Assembly (NCBI GenBank): GCA_020847535.1
Contig: JADLBU010000104.1
Span: 1-63,606 of the forward strand
Length of the DNA: 63,606 nucleotides
Origin: Phycisphaerales bacterium
Lineage (GTDB): Bacteria; Planctomycetota; Phycisphaerae; Phycisphaerales; UBA1924
Direction of reading: 5' to 3'
Position 1 is the first letter of the stretch. Every line of letters begins with the position of its first letter. The translations under genes and the position numbers were made by a program. Of this stretch, positions 7,617 to 15,536 are shown piece by piece. The notes below the pieces were generated by a model. That model saw only the letters and a program-made list of their open reading frames with translations, searched no databases and was not told where the DNA came from.

Positions 7617-7691
7617 GCGGTGGTCGGTGGAGAACAGGGAAGATCGGCATCGCGGCGCCTGCTCGCCGCATACGCCGGGCCGGAGCCACGG

Positions 7692-9188
7692 ATGGAAGTC
7701 GCGCAGCTTGAAGAAATCCTTGCATGCCCCTCGTTGCCCTCGCTGCCCGCGGTCGCGGTGCGAGTCATCGAGCTGACCGCCGACAAGAACGTCTCGCTCA
7801 AGGAACTGGCCGACACCATCCAGAACGACCAGGGGCTGAGCTCCAAGGTCCTGCGGACGGTCAATTCGAGTTATTACGGACTCCGCACCCGGTGCGCCAC
7901 CATCAACAAGGCGCTGGTCATGCTCGGGCTGGGGCCGGTCAAGGCGCTGGCGCTGGGCTTCTCGCTGGTGGATTCGCAGCAGATGGATCCGCGCTGCGGA
8001 TTCGACATGGTCGCCTACTGGCGACGCGGGCTCTACACCGCCGTCGCCTCTAAGTCGATCGCCGAGGCCGCGGGCCAGACCTTCGGTGATGAGGCCTTCC
8101 TCGCGGGGCTCTTGCAGGACATCGGCGTGATGGCGATGTACCGGGCCCTGGGAATGACTTACCTGGACCTGATGAACGACACCGATGGGGACCACAACAA
8201 GCTGGTGCGGCTGGAGCTTGAAGCCTTCGACATGCAGCACCCCGAGGTGGGCGCCATGCTCGCCGAGCGCTGGCGCCTCCCCAAGGAGCTGGTGATGCCG
8301 GTGCGCTTCCACGAGCGCCCCACCGCCGCCCCCGTCGAGTGCGCCGACATCGTGCGCTGCGTCGCGCTTGGCAACATGGCCCACGACGTGCTGACCGAGA
8401 CCGAGCCCAGCGCTGCCCTCAAGCGCTTGTACGCCAAGGCCGAGGCCTGGCTCAAGCTGACACCGACGACGATGGATGAGACGCTCCGGCTCGTCGCCCA
8501 GGCGACCAAGGAGATGTCCAGCCTCTTCAGGCTCGACACGGGCCAGGGATCGGATGTCGATGCGGTGCTCGCCAAGGCGCACGACCAGCTCTCGCAGATC
8601 CGCCCGCCGATGATCTCCAACTCCGATGCGGAGGATGGCCTGGCGAAGCTGCTGGTGGGTGATTCCAACACCGATCCATTGACGGGGGCGATGGCGCGGT
8701 CGGCGTTTGATACGGCGATCAAGTGGGCCTTCGGAGTCTGCAAGACCCAGGGCGGCAACGTGGGCCTGGTGCAGGTCAGCGTCGACTGCCTCGAGGCGGT
8801 CCGCCAGCACGGCGGGAACGAACTGGGGGATCAGGTCCTCGTCGGGATCGCCACGCTGCTCCACAAGCATTTCATGCCCCTGGGCGGGGTCGTCTGCCGG
8901 CTCAACGGCGGGCTCTTCTCGGTAGTGCTGCAAGGGGTCAGCAAGCCGGGGATCGTGCGGGCGAGCGATGAGTTCCGCTCGGATCTGGAGCGCGGATGGC
9001 CGGGCTGGAAGACCCAGACGGGTGTCGCCGCGAACGGGATTGCCGTCAGCGTCGGCGTCGTGAGCCGGGATCCGCAGGATCCGGCGGGAGTCGGCTCACC
9101 CACCGAGCTGATCATCGCGGCGGCAAAGGCCGTGCAGAAGTGCCGCGAGGACGGGTCCGATGGGATCCGGTCTGCGATGGCGGCTTGA
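7692..9188 (+). CDS. HDOD-domain regulator with degenerate GGDEF domain
   Basis: The product has 498 residues. An HDOD domain covers about 1-215: LPSLPAVAVRVIELTADKNVSLKELADTI is split here by the usual QNDQGLSSKVLRTVNSSYYG motif, and ALVMLGLGPVKALALGFSLV follows. After a helical linker a GGDEF-fold domain starts at about 321 (NTDPLTGAMARSAFD). Its signature site reads LNGGLFSV rather than GGDEF, so diguanylate cyclase activity is unlikely and it probably senses or scaffolds. HDOD-GGDEF pairings occur in signalling proteins. I chose the ATG at 7692 because it begins the HDOD N-terminal helix (MEVAQLEEIL); an in-frame TTG at 7620 would add a disordered 24-residue lead. Confidence 0.85.
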   Translation: MEVAQLEEILACPSLPSLPAVAVRVIELTADKNVSLKELADTIQNDQGLSSKVLRTVNSSYYGLRTRCATINKALVMLGLGPVKALALGFSLVDSQQMDPRCGFDMVAYWRRGLYTAVASKSIAEAAGQTFGDEAFLAGLLQDIGVMAMYRALGMTYLDLMNDTDGDHNKLVRLELEAFDMQHPEVGAMLAERWRLPKELVMPVRFHERPTAAPVECADIVRCVALGNMAHDVLTETEPSAALKRLYAKAEAWLKLTPTTMDETLRLVAQATKEMSSLFRLDTGQGSDVDAVLAKAHDQLSQIRPPMISNSDAEDGLAKLLVGDSNTDPLTGAMARSAFDTAIKWAFGVCKTQGGNVGLVQVSVDCLEAVRQHGGNELGDQVLVGIATLLHKHFMPLGGVVCRLNGGLFSVVLQGVSKPGIVRASDEFRSDLERGWPGWKTQTGVAANGIAVSVGVVSRDPQDPAGVGSPTELIIAAAKAVQKCREDGSDGIRSAMAA

Positions 9189-9288
9189 GCAGATAGTCAG
9201 ATTGCAGATGGCAGAGGGCCAGATCTCATCACACGGCGGCGTAGGCTTTATCTGGCCATTTGGCCCTTTGCTATCTGGCTATCTGCCC
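9188..9288. repeat. Imperfect 100-bp palindrome between convergent genes
   Basis: The left arm near 9189-9223 (GCAGATAG then GAGGGCCAGAT) is matched in reverse complement by the right arm near 9250-9288 (ATCTGGCC, GGCCCTTTGC, CTATCTGCC). It sits exactly between the stop codons of two convergent genes and could act as a two-way terminator stem, though no clean U-run follows. It may instead be a mobile palindrome of the kinds seen elsewhere in the window. Confidence 0.5.
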
Positions 9289-9290
9289 CG

Positions 9291-9983
9291 CTACCACGGC
9301 AGCGTCTTACCGTCATAGTTGAAGAACGTCCCCGTGTCCTCGGGCTTGAGGCCGTCGATGATCTTGAGCAGGCCGGTGACGCTCTGCTCGGGAGTCAGCG
9401 TCGCGTTGGGGCCGCCCATGTCGGTCTGGACCCAGCCAGGGTGTGCCATCACGCAGCAGAAGCCCTCACCCTTGAGTTCGTGGGAGAGCGAGACCGTGAG
9501 CTGGTTGAGACCCGACTTGCTCGCCCGGTAGGGATAGCTCGATCCGCCCTTGTTGTTCGTAATCGAGCCGAGCTGGCTGGTGATGTTGAAGATGGTCTTG
9601 CGCTGACCGGCCCGCAGGTTGGGCATGAGGGCCTTGGCGACCAGGAGCGGAGCGAAGGTGTTGACGCCGAAGACGCGCTGGAGCTCGGCGAGCGTCACCT
9701 TGGCGAGCGTGTTCTGATCGGAGCCGACGCCGGCGTTGTTGATGAGGACATCGATGGGCCGGCCGGAGAGTTTCTCGGCGAACGCGGCGATCGATGATTC
9801 ATCAGCGACATCGAGGGCGACCACCTCGTGGACGAGGCGGGCCAGGTCCTGTGCGTTGGCGGGCTCGCGTGCTGTGGCGACGATGATGGCATCTTTGCCG
9901 CGCTGGGAGAGCTGTCGGGCGAATTCGAGGCCGATCCCGCGGTTGGCGCCGGTGATGAGGTAGGTTGTGGGGGTCGTTGGCAT
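9291..9983 (-). CDS. Short-chain dehydrogenase/reductase (SDR)
   Basis: This classical SDR of 230 residues has the cofactor motif TGANRGIG (residues 11-18), NNAG at 82-85, and a catalytic Tyr152-x3-Lys156 in YPYRASK with Ser residues near 136-140. The overall order and length fit the C-factor-like SDR group, in which AHPGWVQTDMGG follows the active site. The substrate cannot be inferred; an acidic residue after the first strand is not obvious, so NADPH is possible. It ends against the palindrome separating it from the HDOD gene and has no co-directional partner. Confidence 0.85.
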   Translation of the reverse strand: MPTTPTTYLITGANRGIGLEFARQLSQRGKDAIIVATAREPANAQDLARLVHEVVALDVADESSIAAFAEKLSGRPIDVLINNAGVGSDQNTLAKVTLAELQRVFGVNTFAPLLVAKALMPNLRAGQRKTIFNITSQLGSITNNKGGSSYPYRASKSGLNQLTVSLSHELKGEGFCCVMAHPGWVQTDMGGPNATLTPEQSVTGLLKIIDGLKPEDTGTFFNYDGKTLPW

Positions 9984-10004
9984 GAGGGATTATTCCAGTG
10001 GTGG

Positions 10005-10028
10005 GTGCTGAGTGCTGAGTAATGAGTC
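10005..10028. repeat. CTGAGT-type short tandem tract
   Basis: GTGCTGAGTGCTGAGTAATG followed by AGTC lies between the SDR start and the end of the phosphatase gene. It belongs to the same loose class of CTGAGT/CTGGGT tracts found at other gene borders in this window. Confidence 0.35.
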
Positions 10029-10078
10029 GCGGATTGAATCGAACTTGGACCCGGGACAATCGGGCCCAGGACACTTTC

Positions 10079-11230
10079 TCAGTTCACTCTCACCAACAGC
10101 AGCGTCTGATCATCGATCTGCTTGCCGTGGTTTCTGGCCATGTCCAGGAGGGACTGGTGGAGCTCGGGGAGCGGGCGATCGATCAGTTCGGCGAACCGGG
10201 CCCGGATGCGCTCGAGCCCCATTTGCCGGCCGTCAGCGCCCATCACCTCGGTCAGGCCATCGGTCAGGAGCAGGAACGTATCCCCTGATTGGCACAGCAG
10301 ATCCTGCTCGCTGTAGATCTCATCCTCCCCCACTCCCAGCGGCAGGGCATCGTTGGGAAGATCCCGGATCGTGCGGTTCTGTGGTGAGCAGAGCAGGATC
10401 GGGAGGTGACCGGCCAGCGCGAAGCTGGCTCGCGTGGGGCCGCCGGGGTTCGCCGTAAACCGCATGCACGCAAACGTGGCGAACATCCCAGGCTCGATCG
10501 TCTGCTGGAGCACCGCATCCAGATCGGCGAGCAGACCGCCGAACCCCGAAGCGTTCCGCAGCCGCATGCGGATCGCCGCCTTCACCATCGCCATCACAAC
10601 CCCCGCCTTGACGCCGTGACCGGAGACATCGGCCAGATACACATCGACGCGAGCGCCCTCGGTGACGACATCGATCAGGTCGCCGCCCATCTGGCTGCTG
10701 GGGACCGAGCGGCCGATGATGTGTACGGTCGGCGTCGAGACATCGATCGCCGGCACCAGCGTGCGGTGGATCCCCGCCGCCAGGTCGAGTTCGGTGCGGT
10801 GACGGGTGGCATCTCGCTCCTGGAGCTCGGTGTAGCGGATGATGAGGAAGTACCCCAGGATGATGAACGCCAGCGTCATGATCGCCAGAGTCAGCAGGCG
10901 ACCCTGGGGCGACACCGACGAACCGACGTTCAGCAACTGCGCCCGTGCGGACCACATGAAGAAGAGCGGCGGCAAGGTTCCCTGGCAGATGATGAGCGGG
11001 ACGAGATACCAGAACTTGCGAAAGATGAAGATGGAGGCCCAGCAGATGGCGATCAGCCCGGAGTAGATCGCCCCGAGGAGCCCTGCCATCCACGTGCCCG
11101 GGGGGTGGGAGACCATCCACATGAGAGTTCCGACGGGCGCGAAGCTGCAGAACGCGCCGGCGAGCACGACGACCAGTCGCCAGCCCTGTGGTGGAGGATT
11201 GCGAAGGATCCGCTCTTTCACGGCGGGCAA
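10079..11230 (-). CDS. Membrane-anchored SpoIIE/RsbU-type PP2C phosphatase
   Basis: The product has 383 residues. Four hydrophobic helices fill about 18-150 (GWRLVVVLAGAFCSFAPV, and later LAIMTLAFIILGYFLIIRY). The cytoplasmic PP2C-type domain follows, with metal-binding acids in MGGDLIDVV, DVSGHG, LLTDGLTEV and DDQTLLLVR all present, so it should be an active Ser/Thr phosphatase. SpoIIE/RsbU proteins usually act on an anti-anti-sigma (STAS) partner in a partner-switching pathway, but no STAS or anti-sigma gene lies nearby. It is transcribed on its own, just downstream of the aminotransferase gene in the same direction. Confidence 0.85.
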   Translation of the reverse strand: MPAVKERILRNPPPQGWRLVVVLAGAFCSFAPVGTLMWMVSHPPGTWMAGLLGAIYSGLIAICWASIFIFRKFWYLVPLIICQGTLPPLFFMWSARAQLLNVGSSVSPQGRLLTLAIMTLAFIILGYFLIIRYTELQERDATRHRTELDLAAGIHRTLVPAIDVSTPTVHIIGRSVPSSQMGGDLIDVVTEGARVDVYLADVSGHGVKAGVVMAMVKAAIRMRLRNASGFGGLLADLDAVLQQTIEPGMFATFACMRFTANPGGPTRASFALAGHLPILLCSPQNRTIRDLPNDALPLGVGEDEIYSEQDLLCQSGDTFLLLTDGLTEVMGADGRQMGLERIRARFAELIDRPLPELHQSLLDMARNHGKQIDDQTLLLVRVN

Positions 11231-11254
11231 TGTACACGATTCGCAGGGCGGGGC

Positions 11255-12445
11255 TCAGCGGAGGGCCTGCAGCCGGGAGATCGCCTCGCGCAGCGTCTCA
11301 TCCTTCTTGCAGAACGCGAAGCGGGCGAGCGTGCGGCCGTGGGCGGGGTTGTCGTAGAAGACGCTGGGCGGGATCGCCGCGACTCCCAGCTTCTCGGTCA
11401 AGTGCCGGCAGAAGGCGACATCGTCGGTGAACCCGAATCGGCCGTGGTCGGCCATGATGAAATAGGAGCCGGCGGGGTTGAAGACTGTGAAGCCCAGGTC
11501 GGAAAGAGCGCCGGCGAGCATGTCACGCTTGCGGATGTAATCGGCGACCAGGGATCGGACGTACGGCCCGCCCTCGCGCAGCACCTTGGCCGCGCCAAGC
11601 TGCATGGGGGTGCAGGTCGCGAAGGTCAGGAACTGGTGTGCTGCCCGGACGGCCTTGCTCAACTCCGGCGAACTGATCGCCCAGCCGATCTTCCATCCCG
11701 TGAGGCTGAACGATTTGCCAAGGCTGTTGAGCGTCACCGTGCGATCGGCCATGCCGGGGATGCTCGCGATGCTGATGTGTGGGAGCGTGGGCTCGTAGAC
11801 CAGTTCGCTGTAGACCTCATCGGTGATCGCCAGGACATCGTGCTCCATGCAGAGGTTGGCGATCAGCTCGAGCTCGGCTCGCGTGAACACCTTACCGGTG
11901 GGGTTGTGCGGTGTGTTGATGACGATCGCCCTGGGCTTGGCGGCCATCGCACGGCGGAGCTGGGCCTCATCGAACCAGAACTGGCCGTTGCCACCCCCAC
12001 CCTCGCGCGGGGCGTTGAGCGTGACGAAGCTGGCCAGCCCGCCAGCCATCGAGACGCAGGCGCGGTAGGAGTCGTAATACGGCTCGAAGAGGACGACGGT
12101 CTCGCCGGGATTGATCAGCCCCAGGATCGCCGCCGGGATCGCCTCGGTGCAGCCGCTGGTGACGGTGACCTGCGTATCGGGGTCGATCCTCCGGCCGGTC
12201 TGCTCCAGCCAGCGATCGGCGAGCACGGTGTTGAGGGCCGGATCTCCGAAGCTGCGGGCGTATTGATTGCGGCCGGCGCGGATGGCATCGATCGCGGCGT
12301 CCTTGGCGAGCTCGGGGCCGTCGAAATCCGGGAAGCCCTGGGCGAGATTGACCGCGTTGTGCTGGATCGCCAGGCGCGTCATCTCTGTGAAGATGGTGGT
12401 GCCGAAGGGGGCGAGGCGAGCGGCAACGGGGGACTGCTGCGGCAT
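11255..12445 (-). CDS. PLP-dependent class I/II aminotransferase
   Basis: This fold-type I aminotransferase of 396 residues has NLAQGFPDFDGPE near the start, NTPHNPTGKVF in the cofactor-binding core, ITDEVYSELVY, and the PLP lysine Lys244 in SLGKSFSLTGWKIGW. The sequence order resembles methionine/kynurenine aminotransferases (YbdL, KYAT1-like) and N-succinyldiaminopimelate aminotransferase, so substrate choice is open. I chose the ATG at 12445 because it begins the amphipathic N-terminal arm; the frame remains open further upstream without conserved sequence. The gene runs divergently from fabI, and the 108-bp gap must hold both promoters. Confidence 0.88.
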   Translation of the reverse strand: MPQQSPVAARLAPFGTTIFTEMTRLAIQHNAVNLAQGFPDFDGPELAKDAAIDAIRAGRNQYARSFGDPALNTVLADRWLEQTGRRIDPDTQVTVTSGCTEAIPAAILGLINPGETVVLFEPYYDSYRACVSMAGGLASFVTLNAPREGGGGNGQFWFDEAQLRRAMAAKPRAIVINTPHNPTGKVFTRAELELIANLCMEHDVLAITDEVYSELVYEPTLPHISIASIPGMADRTVTLNSLGKSFSLTGWKIGWAISSPELSKAVRAAHQFLTFATCTPMQLGAAKVLREGGPYVRSLVADYIRKRDMLAGALSDLGFTVFNPAGSYFIMADHGRFGFTDDVAFCRHLTEKLGVAAIPPSVFYDNPAHGRTLARFAFCKKDETLREAISRLQALR

Positions 12446-12553
12446 GGTGGACACGATAGCGGAATGAACGGCGAACCGGGGGGGTGGGGGCCGGGGATCG
12501 CAGGCACGCATACACTGCCGCGAGCATCCCGCTCACCGAAAGGAATCGTCCGC

Positions 12554-13339
12554 ATGGGTCTTCTGGATGGCAAAACGGGCCTGATCGTGGGGATCGCCAA
12601 CGACCGCTCCTACGCGTGGCACATCGCCAAGGCGATGACCGACCACGGGGCCCGTTGTGCGTTCACGCACCTGCCCGGGGAGAAGAACGAACGGCGAACG
12701 CGGCGAGCGGTTGAGGAACTGGGGATTGTCGATCCCTGGCTCTTCCCGATGGATGCCGGCAGCGAGGCCGACATGGATGCGGCGTTCACGGCCTATGCCG
12801 AGAAGTACGATGCGATGCATTTCCTTGTGCATTCGATCGCGTTCGCCGACCGGGAGTGGCTCCAGGCGGGCAAGTTCGTCGAGACGCCGCGGGACTCGTA
12901 CCTGGGTGCGATCGACATCTCCGCGTACACGCTCCTGGGCATGGCACGCCGGGCCAAGGACGTCATGACCCGCTCGGGCGGGGGCTCGATCATGGGGATG
13001 AGCTACTACGGGGCCGAGAAGGTCGTCCCGGGGTACAACGTCATGGGGGTCGCCAAGGCTGCGCTGGAGTGCACCGGCAGGTACCTTGCCTCGGAACTCG
13101 GGCAGTTCAAGATCCGTGTGAACCTCATCTCCGGCGGCTATCTCCGCACGCTCGCCAGCTCGGCGGTCGGCGGGACCGACACCATGTCCGACAAGGTCGC
13201 CGAGCGAGCGCCGCTGCGCCGGAATGTCGAGGGTGGGGATGTCGGCAACACGGCGGTGTACCTGGCGAGCGAGCTGTCGGCGGGGGTCACCGGAGAGACC
13301 ATCTATGTGGATTGCGGGATCAGCACGCTGGGGGCGTAG
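12554..13339 (+). CDS. fabI: Enoyl-[acyl-carrier-protein] reductase FabI
   Basis: FabI carries out the last reduction of the fatty-acid elongation cycle with NADH. The 261-residue sequence has the FabI version of the cofactor loop (GIANDRSYAWHIA, residues 13-25), HSIAFADREWLQAG, and the active site Tyr161-x6-Lys168 in GYNVMGVAK with a second Tyr at 151. SGGYLRTLASS and the C-terminal VTGETIYVDCG also fit. A ribosome-binding site is weak but the ATG opens the first strand exactly as in FabI. The upstream open frame is antisense to the aminotransferase and is not coding. The gene precedes an ArsR-type regulator. Confidence 0.93.
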   Translation: MGLLDGKTGLIVGIANDRSYAWHIAKAMTDHGARCAFTHLPGEKNERRTRRAVEELGIVDPWLFPMDAGSEADMDAAFTAYAEKYDAMHFLVHSIAFADREWLQAGKFVETPRDSYLGAIDISAYTLLGMARRAKDVMTRSGGGSIMGMSYYGAEKVVPGYNVMGVAKAALECTGRYLASELGQFKIRVNLISGGYLRTLASSAVGGTDTMSDKVAERAPLRRNVEGGDVGNTAVYLASELSAGVTGETIYVDCGISTLGA

Positions 13340-13362
13340 CGGTCCCTGAACGGCCGCCAAAT

Positions 13363-13408
13363 CAGGTGAATCCCGCCCCGTTGCAGGTGAATATCCGGGG
13401 CTTAATAC
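13363..13408 (+). promoter_or_regulatory. Candidate promoter with repeated CAGGTGAAT operator
   Basis: Two direct copies of CAGGTGAAT (13363-13371 and 13384-13392) are 21 bases apart, two helical turns. The second overlaps a possible -35 TTGCAG (13381-13386), and TAATAC (13403-13408) lies 16 bases beyond as a -10. The ArsR-type gene starts 50 bases downstream behind GGAGGA. Autoregulation is a reasonable guess. Confidence 0.45.
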
Positions 13409-13458
13409 ACAACTCACGCGGTGTTGCCGCGTTACACTGCCGGTGGAGGAATCCCGGA

Positions 13459-13842
13459 TTGAACGCCGCACGCATCGTCAAGATCGCCAAAGCCCTGGCC
13501 GACCCCACGCGGTACAAGATGCTGCGCGCCATCCGCACGGCAGGTGAGCTCAACTGCTCACAGGTGTGCGAGAAGTTCCCGCTCTCGCAGCCGACGATCT
13601 CGCACCACGTGCGGACGCTCGAGGAGGCGGGGCTGATCAGCATTCGGCGCAAGGGGCAGTATCACATCCTGGCGATCCGGTCGGAGGCGCTGGGTGAGTT
13701 CGCGATGGGGCTGACGGGACCTGCTGAGGCAGGCGGGGCCGGTTCATCGCGCAAGCGTAGAAGCAGACCTCGAGTCGGCAATCGCACGGGCTTAGTGCTG
13801 CTGGATCAGCCGGCACGGTTGAGGCCGCTTTCGCGGAGATAG
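13459..13842 (+). CDS. ArsR-family winged-helix transcriptional regulator
   Basis: The product has 127 residues. The winged helix-turn-helix occupies 1-78: VKIAKALADPTRYKMLRAI, then CSQVCEKFPLSQPTISHHVRT is broken by the recognition helix, and AGLISIRRKGQYHIL is the wing. No metal-binding Cys pair of the ArsR/SmtB type is evident apart from Cys residues in the HTH entry (LNCSQVC), so the signal is unknown. The start is TTG at 13459, supported by GGAGGA eight bases upstream. The last 25 residues are basic, include repeat-like DNA (CCTGCTGAGGCAGG) and overlap the convergent hicB end by 37 bases, so the native C-terminus may have been extended. Confidence 0.82.
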   Translation: MNAARIVKIAKALADPTRYKMLRAIRTAGELNCSQVCEKFPLSQPTISHHVRTLEEAGLISIRRKGQYHILAIRSEALGEFAMGLTGPAEAGGAGSSRKRRSRPRVGNRTGLVLLDQPARLRPLSRR

Positions 13843-14216
13843 TCTGAGACGCTGCGGTAGCCACCTGCTCGTGCGGCGGCTTCGAGGCGTAGTTTCTCCT
13901 CGGCGGAGACTCGGATGTTGAGCTGCTGATCGCGCTTGCCTTCGCGGGATGATGCGGGGGGCGTCTGGCCCTTTTCGAGCATGTACGCGATCACGAACGT
14001 GGTCGCTTCCAGCACATGACGTCCGCACGCCTCAAGTGTCTTGCCATCGCCCATGACGGTGGGCATTTCAACGGTGCTTCCGAGATAACCGAGATCGGAA
14101 TCGCGCTCGAAGAGCAGGCGATAGGTCTTGACGATCTCAGCGGCTTTCTTGAGAACTGCTGGGGCGAAAGGTCGCGACAGGTGCGCCCGCTCGGCGGCGG
14201 TGAGACCATCATCCAC
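13806..14216 (-). CDS. hicB: HicB-family antitoxin
   Basis: The product is 136 residues. The N-terminal half is a partly degraded RNase H-like HicB fold (TYRLLFERDSDLGYLGSTVEMPTVMGDGKT, broken here for length, with EACGRHVLEAT), and the C-terminal half is a ribbon-helix-helix DNA-binding segment (LNIRVSAEEKLRLEAAA, SVSDYLRESG). The GTG start at 14216 overlaps the hicA stop by 8 bases, giving tight translational coupling. HicB would bind HicA and repress the operon. The RHH sequence is well preserved. Confidence 0.82.
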   Translation of the reverse strand: MDDGLTAAERAHLSRPFAPAVLKKAAEIVKTYRLLFERDSDLGYLGSTVEMPTVMGDGKTLEACGRHVLEATTFVIAYMLEKGQTPPASSREGKRDQQLNIRVSAEEKLRLEAAARAGGYRSVSDYLRESGLNRAG

Positions 14217-14412
14217 GGATCGTGATCCCGTGGATACGTTCGATTTTGCGGATGTACGACGGCTTGACCCGACCTTTGTGGACTGGGACCGAGATGTGTC
14301 GGATTTCGCCCACCTTGACGAAGATGAAGTGGGATCCCGAGATTCGGTCGAGCGTCCAGCCATGTCGTTCCAATTCTGATCGGACGTCCCGGAGGGGAAC
14401 TTCAGAGGGCAT
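14209..14412 (-). CDS. hicA: HicA-family mRNA interferase toxin
   Basis: This 67-residue protein has the dsRBD-like HicA fold: LRDVRSELERHGWTLDRISGSH, cut here before the second strand, with catalytic His28 in the G-S-H motif and later basic residues (VHKGRVKPSYIRKIERIHG). HicA cleaves mRNA when freed of HicB. It precedes hicB in the usual toxin-first order and overlaps it by 8 bases. All expected residues appear intact, so the pair is probably functional. Confidence 0.87.
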   Translation of the reverse strand: MPSEVPLRDVRSELERHGWTLDRISGSHFIFVKVGEIRHISVPVHKGRVKPSYIRKIERIHGITIRG

Positions 14413-14781
14413 CGGGCGCTCCTGAAACTGCGGAGCACAACGAAACCGCTCCGAGTTTCCGCCCGGTCGGCTCCGCCGCGTTCCGCAGTCTCAATCGCGC
14501 CTTACCGACCCGTCGGCGAGGTGATGACTGCTGTAGCGTCCTTGATTCTGCGGTCCATCTTGGCGCTCAAGGGCAAACGCCAAACCGCACGTTCCGCGGG
14601 TCGGAACGGCCCCATTGCTGCAACGATGACGACCCGGAACTATCCGCATCGCCAGTTTCGACTGACGACGGTCGCAACTCGACATCGCGTCAACAGTGTA
14701 TAGCAATCGATATACGCGGTCAAGCCCATACTAAACAACATCGAGATATCAACATCTCGCACGCGCCTGTGAGCAACGTCC
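14413..14781 (-). promoter_or_regulatory. hicAB upstream region with palindromes and a candidate promoter
   Basis: No gene is supported in this 369-bp gap. It is more AT-rich at its far end. On the minus strand TTGACC (14723-14718) and TATACA (14702-14697), 15 bases apart, make a possible promoter. It overlaps the near-palindrome TATAGCAATCGATATA (14699-14714). A second inverted repeat, CGAGAT-6-ATCTCG, lies at 14742-14759. Either could be the HicB operator. The promoter would leave a leader of nearly 290 bases before hicA. Confidence 0.4.
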
Positions 14782-15480
14782 CTACTTGATCTTCTTCATC
14801 ACCGTCGGCTTCTCCCAGAAATCCTCGCGTGGGCCGTACTTCTTGAGCGCCGCGACGAAGCGGTCGATGTCGCCGGTAATGTGGATGCCGGGGGCGTCAG
14901 TTTTCAACTCCGGCTCCTCCGGCAGCGGCTCGGGCGGTGCATCGAGCCACTGGACATCGGGGAGCCACGCGATCCGGGTGCGCGGGCCTCGGAAAGTCAG
15001 CTCATCGCCGTTGCGACTGATCTTGATCGCCTGATGGATCGGCAGCACCACCCCGCCGAGGTGCCCGATGCCCATCTGCTTGGTCGAGGGCTGGAACACC
15101 AAGAACTTGATCCCGTTGACTTCGATCAGGAAACCCTTGAACTCGATGGTTTCCGATGCCGTCTCGCTCGCGGGAAGCACCAGCGTACCCGTGTAGGCGT
15201 TGAACGGGCCGGACTTGGGTCGCTTGGCCTCATCAAGAAGCTCGGGCTCGATGCGCCCCCCGTTGATGTTCAGCCGTCGAGCTTCGAGCTTGAGGTCGAT
15301 CACTTCTCGTTGGGGCTTTCCATCGACAACCACTCTGTCGGTGCTTTCGTGTCGCCAGGTGCCGACAAGCTCGGCGTCGAACGCGAGCAGGTCAGCGCGA
15401 TACTTGGGCTCCGGTTCGTTGCACCCGGGAAGGATGACCGCGCACAGGATCGCCAGAACAAGAGTTGCAAGCGTTCGCAT
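14782..15480 (-). CDS. Lipoprotein of unknown function, 232 aa
   Basis: The N-terminus is a clear lipoprotein signal, LAILCAVILPGC with Cys20 as the lipidated residue. The mature part is beta-rich with alternating charged and aromatic strands (DAELVGTWRHESTDR, YTGTLVLPASET, IKFLVFQPSTKQMG), which suggests a small barrel or sandwich, and a Pro/Glu segment (PPEPLPEEPEL) precedes the C-terminal Lys-rich end. I recognise no family. It lies just downstream of lipA in the same direction, 57 bases beyond the lipA stop codon on the other side, so co-transcription is possible but not required. Confidence 0.7.
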   Translation of the reverse strand: MRTLATLVLAILCAVILPGCNEPEPKYRADLLAFDAELVGTWRHESTDRVVVDGKPQREVIDLKLEARRLNINGGRIEPELLDEAKRPKSGPFNAYTGTLVLPASETASETIEFKGFLIEVNGIKFLVFQPSTKQMGIGHLGGVVLPIHQAIKISRNGDELTFRGPRTRIAWLPDVQWLDAPPEPLPEEPELKTDAPGIHITGDIDRFVAALKKYGPREDFWEKPTVMKKIK

Positions 15481-15536
15481 GGACTGCCTCCGGTCGGATA
15501 TGCAAAAGTGTACCGGATGCCGGGCTGTCCGCGGAG

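Noticed and set aside
10406..12553. A long plus-strand frame continuous with fabI
   Set aside because: It lies opposite the phosphatase and aminotransferase genes, whose motifs are clear. FabI homology starts only at 12554.
14521..14703. A 60-codon plus-strand frame upstream of hicAB
   Set aside because: No ribosome-binding site, no motif and no fit with the surrounding promoter-like features.
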